In this document: piece by piece, positions 17,194 through 26,351 of the stretch | Position numbering within the stretch: position 1 is the stretch's first letter | Layout of the letters: every line of letters starts with the position of its first letter | Source of the DNA: Blastococcus sp. URHD0036 | Lineage (GTDB): Bacteria; Actinomycetota; Actinomycetes; Mycobacteriales; Geodermatophilaceae | Direction of reading: 5' to 3' | NCBI RefSeq assembly: GCF_000701365.1 | Contig: NZ_JNIK01000017.1 | Coordinates: 343,268 to 407,267, forward strand | Length of the DNA stretch: 64,000 nt | Translations under genes and position numbers: made by a program | The notes under the pieces: model-generated | Told to the model about the DNA's origin: nothing | What the model saw: only the letters and a program-made list of their open reading frames with translations | Database searches by the model: none

Positions 17194-17220
17194 AGTGTCG
17201 CCGATGCGACGTGGGACACT
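17194..17220. promoter_or_regulatory. compact divergent promoter with two GACACT elements
   Basis: GACACT on the minus strand (17194-17199) sits 6 nt before GTG 17187, and GACACT on the plus strand (17215-17220) sits 7 nt before GTG 17228. The start codons are only 40 bp apart and neither has a ribosome-binding site, suggesting back-to-back leaderless promoters. Confidence 0.45.
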
Positions 17221-17227
17221 GCGGTGC

Positions 17228-18856
17228 GTGTCGAGCACGGAGAGCACCGTAGACGGTTCGCAGCAGGTCCCCCCGCCCGCCGAGGCCGGTGAGCCGGCTC
17301 GTTCCGAGGCCGTCGCGCCCGAGGCCGGGACCGCGGCCGCACCCAGTCCGGAGGACGCCGGACTGGCCGATCCGACGGGCGCGGAGCAGGTCCCCGCGGA
17401 GCCGGTTCCCGCTGAGCCGGCGGCCGAGGAGCCGGTCTCCGAGGAGCCGGTGAGCGAGGAGCCGACGGCCGCCGAGCCGGTCTCCGCGGAGCCGGCGGCC
17501 GCCGAGCCGGGAACGGAGGAGCCGGTGACCCCGGGTCCCCTCCCGGAGGAGGCCGCTGCCGTCGTCGCCGCCCCGCCGGCGCCCGGTTCGGTCCCCCCGC
17601 ACCCCGTCGGCGACAGCTCGGCCGCTCCGGTCACGGCCCCCGCCTCGGACCCCACCCTCTGGGGCCGGGTCGACGAGGAGGGCACCGTCTACGTCCGCAC
17701 CGCCGAGGGCGAGCGCGCCGTCGGCTCCTGGCAGGCCGGGGAGCCGGCCGCGGGGCTGGCGCACTTCGGACGCCGGTACGACGACCTCGCCACCGAGGTG
17801 GGACTGCTCGAGGCCCGCCTCAAGGCCCACACCGGCAACCCCGGCGAGATCAAGACCAAGGCGACCGCGCTCGCCGAGCAGATCCCCACCGCGACCGCGG
17901 TCGGCGACCTCGACGGTCTCGCCGCCCGAGCCCGCGCCATCCTGGAGACGGCGGAGGCGGCGGCCGCCGAGTACCGCGCGGAGAAGGCCGCCCAGCGGAC
18001 GGTGCAGATCGCGCGCAAGGAGGCGCTGGCCGTCGAGGCGGAGCAGATCGCCGCCGAGTCCACCGCGTGGAAGGCCGCCGGCGACCGGCTCAAGGCCATC
18101 GTCGAGGAGTGGAAGACCATCCGGGGCATCGACCGGAAGACCGACGAGGCGCTGTGGCAGCGCTTCGCCGCCGCCCGCGACGCCTTCGGCCGGCGCCGGG
18201 GCGCGCACTTCGCCTCCCTCGACGCGCAGCGCGGTGAGGCCCGCGCGGCCAAGCAGGAGCTGATCGCCGAGGCGCAGAAGCTGTCGACCTCCACCGAGTG
18301 GGGGCCGACCAGCGCGGCGATGCGGTCGCTGATGGACCGCTGGAAGGCCGTTCCCCGCACCGGACGCGACGGCGACGACGACCTGTGGAAGCAGTTCCGC
18401 GCCGCCCAGGACGTCTTCTTCGCCGCCCGCACCGAGTCCGACAAGGCCCGCACCAGCGAGGAGCTGGCCAACCAGCAGGCCAAGGAGGAACTGCTGGCCG
18501 AGGCGGAGAAGCTCGACCCGGGCAAGGACCTCCGCGGTGCCCAGAACGCGCTGCGCAAGATCCAGGAGCGCTACGACGCGATCGGGCACGTGCCGCGCGG
18601 CGCGATGCGCACCCTCGAGGACCGCATGCAGGCCGTCGAGCAGAAGGTCCGCGGCGCCGCCGACGCCGGCCGCGTCCGCACCGCGCCGGAGAACCCGATG
18701 GTCACCTCGATGCGGGCCGCGGTCGCCAAGGCCGAGGACCAGCTGGCCAAGGCCGAGGCCGCCGGGGACCAGCGGCGGATCGACGAGGCGAAGGCCAACC
18801 TGGCCACCCGCCAGGAGTGGCTGGCCGAGGCGGAGAAGTCCGCCGCGCGCCGCTGA
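17228..18856 (+). CDS. DUF349 domain protein with acidic Pro-rich N-terminus
   Basis: 542 residues. Residues 1-135 are low complexity (Glu/Pro/Ala repeats such as EPVSEEPVSEEPTAAEP). The rest is helical and consists of repeated DUF349 units, each with a W-K/RxI/V-P pattern (AWKAAGDRLKAIVEEWKTI, WKAVPRTGRDGDDDLWKQF, RYDAIGHVPRGAMRTLEDRM). It probably forms long coiled coils. DUF349 has no settled function in actinobacteria. It is transcribed away from the miaA operon and towards miaB. The GTG start follows a GACACT element by 7 nt. Confidence 0.88.
   Translation: MSSTESTVDGSQQVPPPAEAGEPARSEAVAPEAGTAAAPSPEDAGLADPTGAEQVPAEPVPAEPAAEEPVSEEPVSEEPTAAEPVSAEPAAAEPGTEEPVTPGPLPEEAAAVVAAPPAPGSVPPHPVGDSSAAPVTAPASDPTLWGRVDEEGTVYVRTAEGERAVGSWQAGEPAAGLAHFGRRYDDLATEVGLLEARLKAHTGNPGEIKTKATALAEQIPTATAVGDLDGLAARARAILETAEAAAAEYRAEKAAQRTVQIARKEALAVEAEQIAAESTAWKAAGDRLKAIVEEWKTIRGIDRKTDEALWQRFAAARDAFGRRRGAHFASLDAQRGEARAAKQELIAEAQKLSTSTEWGPTSAAMRSLMDRWKAVPRTGRDGDDDLWKQFRAAQDVFFAARTESDKARTSEELANQQAKEELLAEAEKLDPGKDLRGAQNALRKIQERYDAIGHVPRGAMRTLEDRMQAVEQKVRGAADAGRVRTAPENPMVTSMRAAVAKAEDQLAKAEAAGDQRRIDEAKANLATRQEWLAEAEKSAARR
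17399..17527 (+). repeat. degenerate Glu-Pro coding repeat
   Basis: Imperfect tandem units of gag-ccg-gtn encode EPV/EPA repeats in the DUF349 protein's N-terminal tail. Such tracts can vary in copy number between strains. Confidence 0.6.
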
Positions 18857-18875
18857 GCTGGGTCAGCATCGAGGC

Positions 18876-18928
18876 ATAGGAGGCTCTCCCCACGTTCTGG
18901 CCGCCCTAACGTGGGGATTGCTTCCTAT
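18876..18928. terminator. long two-tier hairpin between convergent DUF349 gene and miaB
   Basis: The inner stem TCCCCACGTT/AACGTGGGGA (10 bp) is continued after a 2x2 internal loop by ATAGGAGGC/GCTTCCTAT (9 bp with one G-U pair), around an 11-nt loop. The whole gap between the two stops is this structure; it should work in both directions. Confidence 0.8.
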
Positions 18929-18943
18929 ACCTGGCGTGGCGCC

Positions 18944-20425
18944 TCAGCAGCCGGTGGACACCGGGAGCGGGTCGGGGACGCCGATCCGCGGCATGCCCAG
19001 CGAGACGCCCGGGGTGGTCGGCCGGGTGCCTGCCTCGTGCGCGTCGCCGGCTCGCGTGCGCCGGTGGGACAGCAGGGCGCAGTCCGCGACGAGGAAGTGC
19101 GGCTTGGCGTCGGTGACCACGGTCTCGACGACGTCGCCCGGACGGACACCGGCCGTGGACGTGAAGTGCACCAGGCGGCCGTCGCGGGCGCGGCCGGACG
19201 ACCGTCCGGTGGCGGCGTCCTTGCTGCCCTCGCCCGCGGCCACCAGCAGCTCGACGGTGCGGCCGACCTGTGCCCGGTTCTCGGCCCAGCTGATCTCGTC
19301 CTGCAGGGCGGTCAGCCGCAGGTAGCGCTCCTGGACGACCTCCTTGGGCAGCTGGCCGTCCATCGTGGCGGCGGGCGTGCCGGGGCGCTTGGAGTACTGG
19401 AAGGTGAAGGCGCTGGCGAAGCGGGCCTGCCGGACGACCTCGAGCGTCTGCTCGAAGTCGGCCTCGGTCTCGCCGGGGAAGCCGACGATGATGTCGGTGG
19501 TGATCGCCGCGTCGGGCATCGCGGCCCGCACCCGGTCGATGATCCCGAGGTAGCGGTCCTGCCGGTAGCCGCGGCGCATGCGCCGCAGGACGTCGTCCGA
19601 CCCGGACTGCAGCGGCATGTGCAGCTGGTGGCACACCGCCGGCGTCCCGGCCATGGCCTCGATGACGTCGTCGGTGAACTCGCGCGGATGCGGGCTGGTG
19701 AACCGCACCCGCTCCAGGCCGTCGATCGCACCCGTCGCGCGCAGCAGGTCGGCGAAGGCGCCGCGGTCGCGGAACTCCACGCCGTAGGCGTTGACGTTCT
19801 GGCCGAGCAGCGTCACCTCGAGCACGCCCTGGTCGACCAGGGCCTGCACCTCGGCCAGGATCTCGCCGGGACGGCGGTCCTTCTCCTTGCCGCGCAGCGC
19901 CGGGACGATGCAGAACGTGCAGGTGTTGTTGCAGCCGACGCTGATCGACACCCAGCCGGCGTAGGCCGAGTCCCGCTTGGCCGGCAGCGTGGAGGGGAAG
20001 ACCTCGAGCGACTCGACGATCTCGACCTGCGCCTCGGCGTTGTGCCGGGCCCGCTCGAGCAGCGCCGGCAGCGACCCGACGTTGTGGGTGCCGAACACCA
20101 CGTCCACCCACGGCGCCCGCCGCACGATCTCGCCACGGTCCTTCTGGGCGAGGCAGCCGCCGACGGCGATCTGCATCCCCGGCCGGGCGTCCTTCACCGG
20201 CCGGAGGTGGCCGAGGTTGCCGTAGAGCCGGTTGTCGGCGTTCTCGCGGACGGCGCAGGTGTTGAGCACGACGACGTCGGCGTCCTCGTCCTCCGGGGCG
20301 GCGGTGTAGCCCGCCGCCTCCAGGAGGCCGGAGAGCCGCTCGGAGTCGTGCACGTTCATCTGGCAGCCGTACGTGCGCACCCGGTAGGTGCGGGTGCTCG
20401 TGGGGGCCGTGGTTGCGCTGTCCAT
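18944..20425 (-). CDS. miaB: tRNA-2-methylthio-N6-dimethylallyladenosine synthase
   Basis: 493 residues; a radical-SAM methylthiotransferase converting i6A37 to ms2i6A37. The N-terminal domain begins [18 protein letters not shown]. The radical-SAM cluster motif is [12 protein letters not shown], and the TRAM domain follows ([15 protein letters not shown] onwards). It works on the product of MiaA in this window. A TACCCT -10 element lies 10 nt before the ATG. The C-terminal 45 residues after the TRAM domain are low complexity. Confidence 0.96.
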   Translation of the reverse strand: MDSATTAPTSTRTYRVRTYGCQMNVHDSERLSGLLEAAGYTAAPEDEDADVVVLNTCAVRENADNRLYGNLGHLRPVKDARPGMQIAVGGCLAQKDRGEIVRRAPWVDVVFGTHNVGSLPALLERARHNAEAQVEIVESLEVFPSTLPAKRDSAYAGWVSISVGCNNTCTFCIVPALRGKEKDRRPGEILAEVQALVDQGVLEVTLLGQNVNAYGVEFRDRGAFADLLRATGAIDGLERVRFTSPHPREFTDDVIEAMAGTPAVCHQLHMPLQSGSDDVLRRMRRGYRQDRYLGIIDRVRAAMPDAAITTDIIVGFPGETEADFEQTLEVVRQARFASAFTFQYSKRPGTPAATMDGQLPKEVVQERYLRLTALQDEISWAENRAQVGRTVELLVAAGEGSKDAATGRSSGRARDGRLVHFTSTAGVRPGDVVETVVTDAKPHFLVADCALLSHRRTRAGDAHEAGTRPTTPGVSLGMPRIGVPDPLPVSTGC

Positions 20426-20435
20426 GTCGCCGACG

Positions 20436-20441
20436 AGGGTA
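20436..20441 (-). promoter_or_regulatory. -10 element TACCCT of miaB
   Basis: TACCCT on the minus strand lies 10 nt before the miaB ATG. The short gap leaves no room for a normal leader. Confidence 0.45.
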
Positions 20442-20465
20442 CGGCGCGATCCCGGCCGGCCGAGT

Positions 20466-20503
20466 CGTTACCGCTTCGTAACGGCATCGGTCACCCGGGG
20501 TGA
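20466..20503. promoter_or_regulatory. two palindromes between miaB and gluA, candidate operators
   Basis: CGTTAC-N6-GTAACG (20466-20483) and TCACC-CGG-GGTGA (20491-20503) stand side by side 12-50 bp upstream of the gluA -10. Their position suits regulator binding over the gluABCD promoter. The cognate regulator is unknown. Confidence 0.4.
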
Positions 20504-20514
20504 TGGCGGACCCC

Positions 20515-20520
20515 TAGGGT
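20515..20520 (+). promoter_or_regulatory. -10 element TAGGGT, leaderless start of gluA
   Basis: TAGGGT lies 7 nt before the GTG at 20528 without a ribosome-binding site. Confidence 0.5.
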
Positions 20521-20527
20521 CCGGAGT

Positions 20528-21283
20528 GTGACCGGCCCCACAGTCGAGCGTCCGCTCGTCCAGCTCACCGGCGTGCAGAAGTGGTTCGGCGACCTGCACG
20601 TGCTGCAGGACGTCGACCTGTCGATCGACGCGGGCGAGGTCGTGGTCGTCATCGGCCCCTCCGGCTCGGGCAAGTCGACGCTGTGCCGCGCCATCAACCG
20701 CCTGGAACCCATCCAGGAGGGCGAGATCCGGATCGACGGGGAGCTGCTGCCGGAGGAGGGCAAGGCGCTGGCCCGCCTGCGGGCCGACGTCGGGATGGTG
20801 TTCCAGAGCTTCAACCTCTTCGCGCACAAGACCGTGCTGCAGAACGTCACGCTCGGCCCGGTCAAGGTGCGTCGCAGGTCCAAGTCCCAGGCAGAGGAGC
20901 GGGCCCGCGAGCTGCTGGACCGGGTGGGGGTCGGCAACCAGGCCGACAAGTACCCCGCACAGCTGTCCGGCGGTCAGCAGCAGCGGGTGGCCATCGCGCG
21001 CGCCCTGGCGATGGACCCCAAGGTGATGCTCTTCGACGAGCCCACCTCGGCGCTGGACCCCGAGATGATCAACGAGGTCCTCGACGTCATGACCGCGCTG
21101 GCGCGCGACGGCATGACCATGGTCGTCGTCACCCACGAGATGGGCTTCGCCCGCCGCGCGGCCAACCGCGTCGTGTTCATGGACGGCGGCCGGATCGTCG
21201 AGGCCGCCGAACCGGAGACCTTCTTCACCCGGCCGACGTCGGACCGCGCGAAGGACTTCCTCTCCAAGATCCTCACCCACTGA
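20528..21283 (+). CDS. gluA: amino acid ABC transporter ATP-binding protein
   Basis: 251 residues of the polar-amino-acid (GlnQ/GluA) class. Walker [10 protein letters not shown] is near residue 40, the Q-loop [11 protein letters not shown], the signature [15 protein letters not shown], Walker [15 protein letters not shown] and the H-loop [10 protein letters not shown]. It energises glutamate/glutamine-type import with the lipoprotein and two permeases that follow. The same gluABCD cluster lies between miaB and recX in other actinobacteria, which supports the name, but specificity cannot be read from sequence. Confidence 0.92.
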   Translation: MTGPTVERPLVQLTGVQKWFGDLHVLQDVDLSIDAGEVVVVIGPSGSGKSTLCRAINRLEPIQEGEIRIDGELLPEEGKALARLRADVGMVFQSFNLFAHKTVLQNVTLGPVKVRRRSKSQAEERARELLDRVGVGNQADKYPAQLSGGQQQRVAIARALAMDPKVMLFDEPTSALDPEMINEVLDVMTALARDGMTMVVVTHEMGFARRAANRVVFMDGGRIVEAAEPETFFTRPTSDRAKDFLSKILTH

Positions 21284-21312
21284 CCTCGCCCTGATCCGAG
21301 AGGAGCACGTCC

Positions 21313-22215
21313 ATGAGGTTCCGCCGCACGACGACCGCCGTGACCGTCGCGATCGCCGCCCTCGCCCTCGCCGCCTGCGGTGACGACGGGGACGACGGCG
21401 GGAGCAGCGGCAGCTCCGCCGAGCCCTCCGTCGCCGAGACCCCGGACTTCGAGGCCGGCACCACGATGGCGCGGCTGGCCGACCAGGGCACGATCCGCGT
21501 CGGCACCAAGTTCGACCAGCCCGGCTTCGGCCTGGAGAACCTGGACGGCGACGTCGAGGGGTTCGACGTCGAGGTCGCGAAGATCATCGCCGGCGCCCTC
21601 GGCATCGAGGAGGGCGACATCGAGTTCGTCCAGACCCCGTCGGCCGTCCGCGAGGAGGTCCTCGAGGGCGGTGAGGTCGACATGGTGGTCGCGACGTACA
21701 CCATCAACGACGCCCGCCGGGAGCGGATCTCCTTCGCCGGCCCCTACTACGAGGCCGGCCAGCAGATCATGGTGGCCTCGGACAACGACGACATCACCGG
21801 GCCGGACTCCCTCGCGGACAACCCCGACGCGAAGGTCTGCTCCGTGACCGGCTCGACGCCGTCGGAGAACATCCGCGAGTACCTCGCCAGCGACGACCAG
21901 CTGGTGCTCTTCGACGAGTACTCCCAGTGCGCCGACGCCCTGGGCAACGGGCAGGTCGACGCCGTCACCACCGACAACGTGATCCTGCTGGGCTTCGTGT
22001 CGGAGTCCGACGGGGAGTTCAAGCTGGTCGGCGAGCAGTTCACCGAGGAGCCTTACGGCATCGGCATCCCGAAGGGCGACGTCGCCTTCTGCGAGTTCAT
22101 CAACCAGACGCTCGCCGACAACGAGGACGCCTACGTCGCGGCCTGGGAGAGCACGGCCGGCCAGGTCGAGGGCACCGAGACACCGTCGCTGCCCGAGCCG
22201 CAGCCCTGCTCCTGA
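21313..22215 (+). CDS. gluB: amino acid-binding lipoprotein of ABC importer
   Basis: 300 residues. A lipoprotein signal peptide ends in LALAACGDD, with Cys20 or so as the lipidated residue. A Gly/Ser/Asp linker follows, then a periplasmic-binding-protein type II fold of the SBP_bac_3 family (IRVGTKFDQPGFGLENLDGD, GFDVEVAKIIAGALG, YTINDARRERISFAGPYY). It captures the amino acid outside the membrane and delivers it to GluC/GluD. It starts 29 bp after gluA, with GAGAGGAG as ribosome-binding site. Confidence 0.93.
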   Translation: MRFRRTTTAVTVAIAALALAACGDDGDDGGSSGSSAEPSVAETPDFEAGTTMARLADQGTIRVGTKFDQPGFGLENLDGDVEGFDVEVAKIIAGALGIEEGDIEFVQTPSAVREEVLEGGEVDMVVATYTINDARRERISFAGPYYEAGQQIMVASDNDDITGPDSLADNPDAKVCSVTGSTPSENIREYLASDDQLVLFDEYSQCADALGNGQVDAVTTDNVILLGFVSESDGEFKLVGEQFTEEPYGIGIPKGDVAFCEFINQTLADNEDAYVAAWESTAGQVEGTETPSLPEPQPCS

Positions 22216-22301
22216 CGTCCTGACGTACCCGGGCCGGCCGCCGCGGCGGCCGGCCCGGGGCACGCCGCCTCGACCCGGCCGCCGGCCGGGAGGGAGAGCC
22301 C

Positions 22302-22952
22302 GTGAGCCCGGTGTTCGACAACCTCGACCTCTTCGTCGAGGGCTTCCTGACCTCCCTGGGCATCTGCCTCGTGGCGATGGTGGGGTCGCTGGTCCTGGGG
22401 GTGGCGATCGCCGCCTGCCGGGTGTCACCGGTGCCCCCGCTGCGGGCGCTCGGCGCGTTCTGGGTGACGACCTTCCGCAACACGCCCCTGTCGCTGATCC
22501 TCTTCTTCTGCGCCTTCGGCCTGCCCGAGCTCGGGGTCAACCGCAGCTTCTGGTTCTTCGGCGTCCTCGGTCTGATCCTCTACACGTCGGCGTTCGTCGC
22601 CGAGGCGGTCCGTGCCGGCATCAACTCGGTGCCGGCCGGCCAGGCGGAGGCCTCCCGCTCCCTGGGACTCACCTTCGGTCAGGGCCTGCGCACCGTGGTG
22701 CTCCCCCAGGCGCTGCGCACCGTGGTCCCGCCGCTGGGCAACGTCATCATCGCCATGTTCAAGAACTCCGCGGTCGTCGGCGCGTTCGGGGTGGGCGGCG
22801 ACCTGTGGAGCACGGGGCAGACGCTGACCAGCGCCCGGGGCCTGGAGACCCTGCCGATCTTCACCGGCGTCGCGATCGGCTACCTGCTGATCACGCTGCC
22901 CGCCGGGGCACTGCTCCAGGTCCTCGAGCGCAGGGTGGCGATCGTCCGATGA
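22302..22952 (+). CDS. gluC: amino acid ABC transporter permease
   Basis: 216 residues with about five transmembrane helices and the His/Glu/Gln-type permease family signature. The EAA loop reads EASRSLGLTFGQGLRTVVLP. The GTG start follows GGGAGGGAGAG. Its stop overlaps the next gene's ATG, consistent with a paired heterodimeric permease. Confidence 0.92.
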   Translation: MSPVFDNLDLFVEGFLTSLGICLVAMVGSLVLGVAIAACRVSPVPPLRALGAFWVTTFRNTPLSLILFFCAFGLPELGVNRSFWFFGVLGLILYTSAFVAEAVRAGINSVPAGQAEASRSLGLTFGQGLRTVVLPQALRTVVPPLGNVIIAMFKNSAVVGAFGVGGDLWSTGQTLTSARGLETLPIFTGVAIGYLLITLPAGALLQVLERRVAIVR

Positions 22953-23866
22953 GCGAGCCGGTGCTCTACGACGCCCAGGGCCCGCGAGGACGGCGGCGCA
23001 CGCGGATCGGCACGGCCGTGGCGGTGGTCCTGCTCGCGGGGCTCGCCTTCCTGGTCGTGCGGCGTCTGGCCGACGCGGGCCAGTTCTCCATGGAGCTGTG
23101 GGGGCCGCTCATCGACCCCGGCAACGAGGCGTTCGACGCGGTCTGGCGACTGATCCGCGTGGGCATCCTCAACACCCTCAAGGCCGCGGCCGTGGCGATG
23201 GTCCTGTCCGTGGTCCTCGGCACGCTCATCGCCGTCGCGCGCCTGTCGCTGGGCCGCGTCGGCCGGATCCCGCTGACCGGCCTCGTCGAGGTGCTCCGCG
23301 GGCTGCCGGTGGTCGTGCTCGTCTACTTCGGCGTGCGGGTGCTCGACGACGTCGGGGTCGACCTCGGCGGTCTCCCGGGCGGCCAGGTGTTCTGGGGCCT
23401 CGTCCTCGGCCTGACCGCCTACAACATGGTCGTCTTCGCCGAGGTGATCCGGGCCGGGGTCGCCTCCCTCCCCCGAGGCCAGCGCGAGGGGGCCCTCGCC
23501 ACCGGCCTCACCCCCGGCCAGACCATGCGGATCATCCTGCTGCCGCAGGCCTTCCGCGTGATGTTGCCGGCGCTGATCAGCCAGCTGGTGGTCGTCCTCA
23601 AGGACACCTCGCTGGTCACGTTCGTCGCCAACTACGACGAGCTGCTCAGCCAGGGCAGGAGCATCCAGCGGAACCTGGACAACCCGATCCAGACGTTCAC
23701 CGTGATCGCCCTCATCTACATCGCCATGAACTACACGCTCGGCCGCCTGGCCCAGTGGGTGCAGGCCCGCCAGGCCCGGGCCGGCCGGGTGTCGCGGGCG
23801 ACCACTGCCACAGCTGTCACGGCGGCCGCGACCGGGCCGGCCCACGTGGCCGGTGGCGGGGCATGA
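22949..23866 (+). CDS. gluD: amino acid ABC transporter permease
   Basis: 305 residues, starting with an ATG that overlaps the gluC stop (ATGA). A basic N-terminus, one extra N-terminal helix (about 25-43) and five core helices are visible. The EAA loop is EGALATGLTPGQTMRIILLP. The C-terminal 40 residues after the last helix are Ala/Thr-rich and cytoplasmic. It forms the translocation channel with GluC. Confidence 0.92.
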   Translation: MSEPVLYDAQGPRGRRRTRIGTAVAVVLLAGLAFLVVRRLADAGQFSMELWGPLIDPGNEAFDAVWRLIRVGILNTLKAAAVAMVLSVVLGTLIAVARLSLGRVGRIPLTGLVEVLRGLPVVVLVYFGVRVLDDVGVDLGGLPGGQVFWGLVLGLTAYNMVVFAEVIRAGVASLPRGQREGALATGLTPGQTMRIILLPQAFRVMLPALISQLVVVLKDTSLVTFVANYDELLSQGRSIQRNLDNPIQTFTVIALIYIAMNYTLGRLAQWVQARQARAGRVSRATTATAVTAAATGPAHVAGGGA

Positions 23867-24008
23867 CCGATCCCGGTGGCCGTCGCCGGAGGCCGGCGCA
23901 GGGCCAGATCGACCGCCGCACCGGATCGTCGCGGGGCGGGTGGGGTCCGCGGGACCCCTGGGACGACGGGTGGTCACTGGCCCCGGGAGAGGTGCCGAGA
24001 AGTCGGTT

Positions 24009-24428
24009 GTGGACACCGCACTTCGCCCCGCCGTTCCGCTGCCGGCGGTGACGCCCAGCATCGACGGCCAGCCCGACGCGGCCCAGGAGTTCGTCACCCG
24101 GCTCCGCTCGGCCGCGCCTGCGTTCGCCGTCGCCGCCGGTGCGGAGACGGCGGTCGTCCGCGAGGTCGTCCCGCCGGCCCGGCACCGCCGGTCCCGCTGC
24201 CGCCTCGTGCTGCGCTTCCCCGGCGAGGTGGAGGTGGACCTCACCTTCCTGGGCTCGGTCAGCCGCGGCCCCGCTGTCTCCTCCGACCTCGACGCACTGA
24301 TCGAGAACTGGCTGGCCAGTGACCGCAGCAACGAGTCCGCGTGGCTGGTCTCCGACGACGAGTCACCCGACGGCCTGGCCATCGACGTCACCGCCTGGGC
24401 GGAGCTCCAGCGCTCCCAGGCCGTCTGA
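24009..24428 (+). CDS. hypothetical protein
   Basis: About 139 residues with good codon bias. There is a compact conserved-looking core, AAQEFVTRLRSAAPAFAVAAG, then SRCRLVLRFPGEVEVDLTFLG and DLDALIENWLASD, with alternating strands and helices. It is soluble with no signal peptide and I do not recognise the family. The start is uncertain: the same frame is open to 23853, but the upstream part overlaps gluD and looks non-coding. It ends before a strong hairpin. Confidence 0.6.
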   Translation: MDTALRPAVPLPAVTPSIDGQPDAAQEFVTRLRSAAPAFAVAAGAETAVVREVVPPARHRRSRCRLVLRFPGEVEVDLTFLGSVSRGPAVSSDLDALIENWLASDRSNESAWLVSDDESPDGLAIDVTAWAELQRSQAV

Positions 24429-24466
24429 GCCGGCCTCTCCGGCCTCCTCGGCGCCCGCACACCACC

Positions 24467-24508
24467 ACGACGGCCCCGCACCCCCGGTCAGGGGCGCGGG
24501 GCCGTCGT
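24467..24508. terminator. hairpin between convergent hypothetical gene and recX
   Basis: ACGACGGCCCCGC pairs perfectly over 13 bp with GCGGGGCCGTCGT, and the loop can fold again as CCCC-GGTCA-GGGG. It lies between the two stop codons and suits both directions. Confidence 0.8.
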
Positions 24509-24533
24509 CGTCCGTGCGGAGGGCGGGGCTGCC

Positions 24534-25178
24534 TCAGGGCAGCAGCGCGTCCAGCCCCAGGTCGGGATGGCCGGCGGTGGCCTCCTCGTCGGCCCAGTCG
24601 GCGTCCAGGGCCTCCCGGACGACGATCGCGGCCAGGCCCGAGCCGTAGCCCTTGCGGGCGAGCATGCCCACGAGCCGGCGGGTGGCGGTCTCGCGGTCGA
24701 CGCGGCGCAGCCCCGGTACCCGGCGGGCGACCAGGCGCCGGGCGGTGTCCCACTCGTCCTGGTCGTCGACGAGCTCGAGGGCCTGCTCGGCGTCCTCGCC
24801 GTCGACGCCCTTGGCGCGCAGCTCGGACTTGAGTGCCCGCTTGGACAGCCCCCGGCCGGCCTGGCGGGAACCCACCCAGGCGCGGGCGAAGGCGGCGTCG
24901 TCGATCAGGCCGACCTCGGCGAGGCGGTCGAGGACCGCCTCGGCCACGTCGTCGGGGATCTCCTTGCGGACCAGCAGCTCCTCGAGCTGCCGGCGGGTCT
25001 TGGCGGTGCCGGTCAGGGCGCGCAGGCAGAGATCGCGAGCCACCTCCGCCGGGTCGCGCTGGGGGCCGGCCGAGTCGTCCGGCGACTCCGGGCCGGCCGC
25101 ATCCCCGTCGGGGGATGCGGCCGCCCGGCGACGCCCGCGAGGAGCACCGAAGCCACCGCCGCCCAGACGGTTCCCCAC
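24534..25178 (-). CDS. recX: RecX, regulator of RecA
   Basis: 214 residues; RecX proteins bind RecA filaments and limit their activity. Three RecX three-helix repeats are visible, e.g. CLRALTGTAKTRRQLEELLV, then VLDRLAEVGLIDDAAFARAW and GLSKRALKSELRAKGVDGED. The N-terminal 45 residues are disordered and basic. The start lies 4 bp after the recA stop, so the two are co-transcribed from the SOS-controlled recA promoter. Confidence 0.94.
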   Translation of the reverse strand: MGNRLGGGGFGAPRGRRRAAASPDGDAAGPESPDDSAGPQRDPAEVARDLCLRALTGTAKTRRQLEELLVRKEIPDDVAEAVLDRLAEVGLIDDAAFARAWVGSRQAGRGLSKRALKSELRAKGVDGEDAEQALELVDDQDEWDTARRLVARRVPGLRRVDRETATRRLVGMLARKGYGSGLAAIVVREALDADWADEEATAGHPDLGLDALLP

Positions 25179-25182
25179 CGGC

Positions 25183-26217
25183 TCAGAAGTCGGGGGCGTC
25201 GAGCGCGGCCGGCGCGTCGACCCGCGGCCCGATGCCCAGCTTCTCCTTGATCTTCTTCTCGATCTCGTCGGCCAGGTCGGGGTTGTCCCGCAGGAAGGTG
25301 CGGACGTTCTCCTTGCCCTGGCCCAGCTGGTCGCCCTCGTACGTGTACCAGGCGCCGGACTTCTTCACGAAGCCCTGCTCGACGCCGATGTCGATGAGAC
25401 CGCCCTCGCGGCTGAACCCGGTGCCCCAGATCAGGTCGAGCTCGGCCTGCTTGAACGGCGAGGCCACCTTGTTCTTGACGACCTTGACGCGCACCCGGCT
25501 GCCGACCGCCTCGGTGCCCTGCTTGAGGGTCTCGATGCGGCGGACGTCGAGCCGGACCGACGAGTAGAACTTCAGCGCCCGACCACCGGTGGTGACCTCG
25601 GGCGAGCCGTAGACGACGCCGACCTTCTCGCGCAGCTGGTTGATGAAGATCGCGGTCGTGCCGGAGTTGTTCAGCGCACCGGTGATCTTCCGCAGCGCCT
25701 GGCTCATCAGGCGGGCCTGCAGGCCGACGTGGCTGTCGCCCATCTCGCCCTCGATCTCGGCGCGGGGCACCAGGGCGGCCACCGAGTCGATGACGATCAG
25801 GTCCAGCGCACCGGACCGGATCAGCATGTCGGCGATCTCCAGCGCCTGCTCACCGGTGTCGGGCTGGCTGATCAGCAGCGCGTCGGTGTCGACGCCGATG
25901 GCCCGGGCGTAGTCGGGGTCGAGCGCGTGCTCGGCGTCGATGAACGCCACGATGCCGCCGGAGGCCTGGGCGTTGGCCACCGCGTGCAGGGCGACCGTCG
26001 TCTTGCCGGAGGCCTCGGGGCCGTACACCTCCACGACCCGGCCGCGGGGCAGCCCACCGACGCCGAGGGCGATGTCGAGGGCGATCGACCCGGTGGGGAT
26101 GACCTTCATCGCGACCTCGGGCGAGTCGCCCAGCCGCATCACCGAGCCCTTGCCGAACTGCTTGTCGATCTGGGCCAGGGCCATGTCGAGGGCCTTGTCG
26201 CGGTCGAGCGTTGCCAT
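25183..26217 (-). CDS. recA: recombinase RecA
   Basis: 344 residues; DNA strand exchange and co-protease for LexA. Walker [10 protein letters not shown] is at residues 66-74, Walker [11 protein letters not shown], the L2 loop [16 protein letters not shown]. The C-terminus ends acidic. ATG 26217 is preferred to GTG 26226 because GAAGG sits at the right distance from it. There is no intein. It is the first gene of recA-recX, with a perfect LexA box 135 bp upstream. Confidence 0.98.
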   Translation of the reverse strand: MATLDRDKALDMALAQIDKQFGKGSVMRLGDSPEVAMKVIPTGSIALDIALGVGGLPRGRVVEVYGPEASGKTTVALHAVANAQASGGIVAFIDAEHALDPDYARAIGVDTDALLISQPDTGEQALEIADMLIRSGALDLIVIDSVAALVPRAEIEGEMGDSHVGLQARLMSQALRKITGALNNSGTTAIFINQLREKVGVVYGSPEVTTGGRALKFYSSVRLDVRRIETLKQGTEAVGSRVRVKVVKNKVASPFKQAELDLIWGTGFSREGGLIDIGVEQGFVKKSGAWYTYEGDQLGQGKENVRTFLRDNPDLADEIEKKIKEKLGIGPRVDAPAALDAPDF

Positions 26218-26271
26218 GGTGTTCACCTTCGGGGGAAGTCACGTGGGTGTGTGTCGAACGGGTCGGTGCCG

Positions 26272-26277
26272 ACGCTA
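26272..26277 (-). promoter_or_regulatory. -10 element TAGCGT, proximal recA promoter
   Basis: TAGCGT on the minus strand lies 55 bp before the recA ATG, away from the LexA box. It could be a second, damage-independent promoter. Confidence 0.35.
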
Positions 26278-26343
26278 GGTACGGGGTCTGACACTTCGAG
26301 CGGATCGACCGGACCTGTGGAGGAACACCCGGCCTGTGGACCC

Positions 26344-26349
26344 ACAGTA
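26344..26349 (-). promoter_or_regulatory. -10 element TACTGT, distal LexA-controlled recA promoter
   Basis: TACTGT lies two bases downstream of the perfect SOS box on the transcribed strand, so LexA would cover the -35/-10 spacer. Confidence 0.45.
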
Positions 26350-26351
26350 GG

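Noticed and set aside
25183..26217. Intein in recA, as in some mycobacteria
   Set aside because: The RecA sequence is continuous at normal length.
26250..26265. A further CGAAC half-site in the recA leader
   Set aside because: The right half (CGGTG) does not match the SOS consensus.
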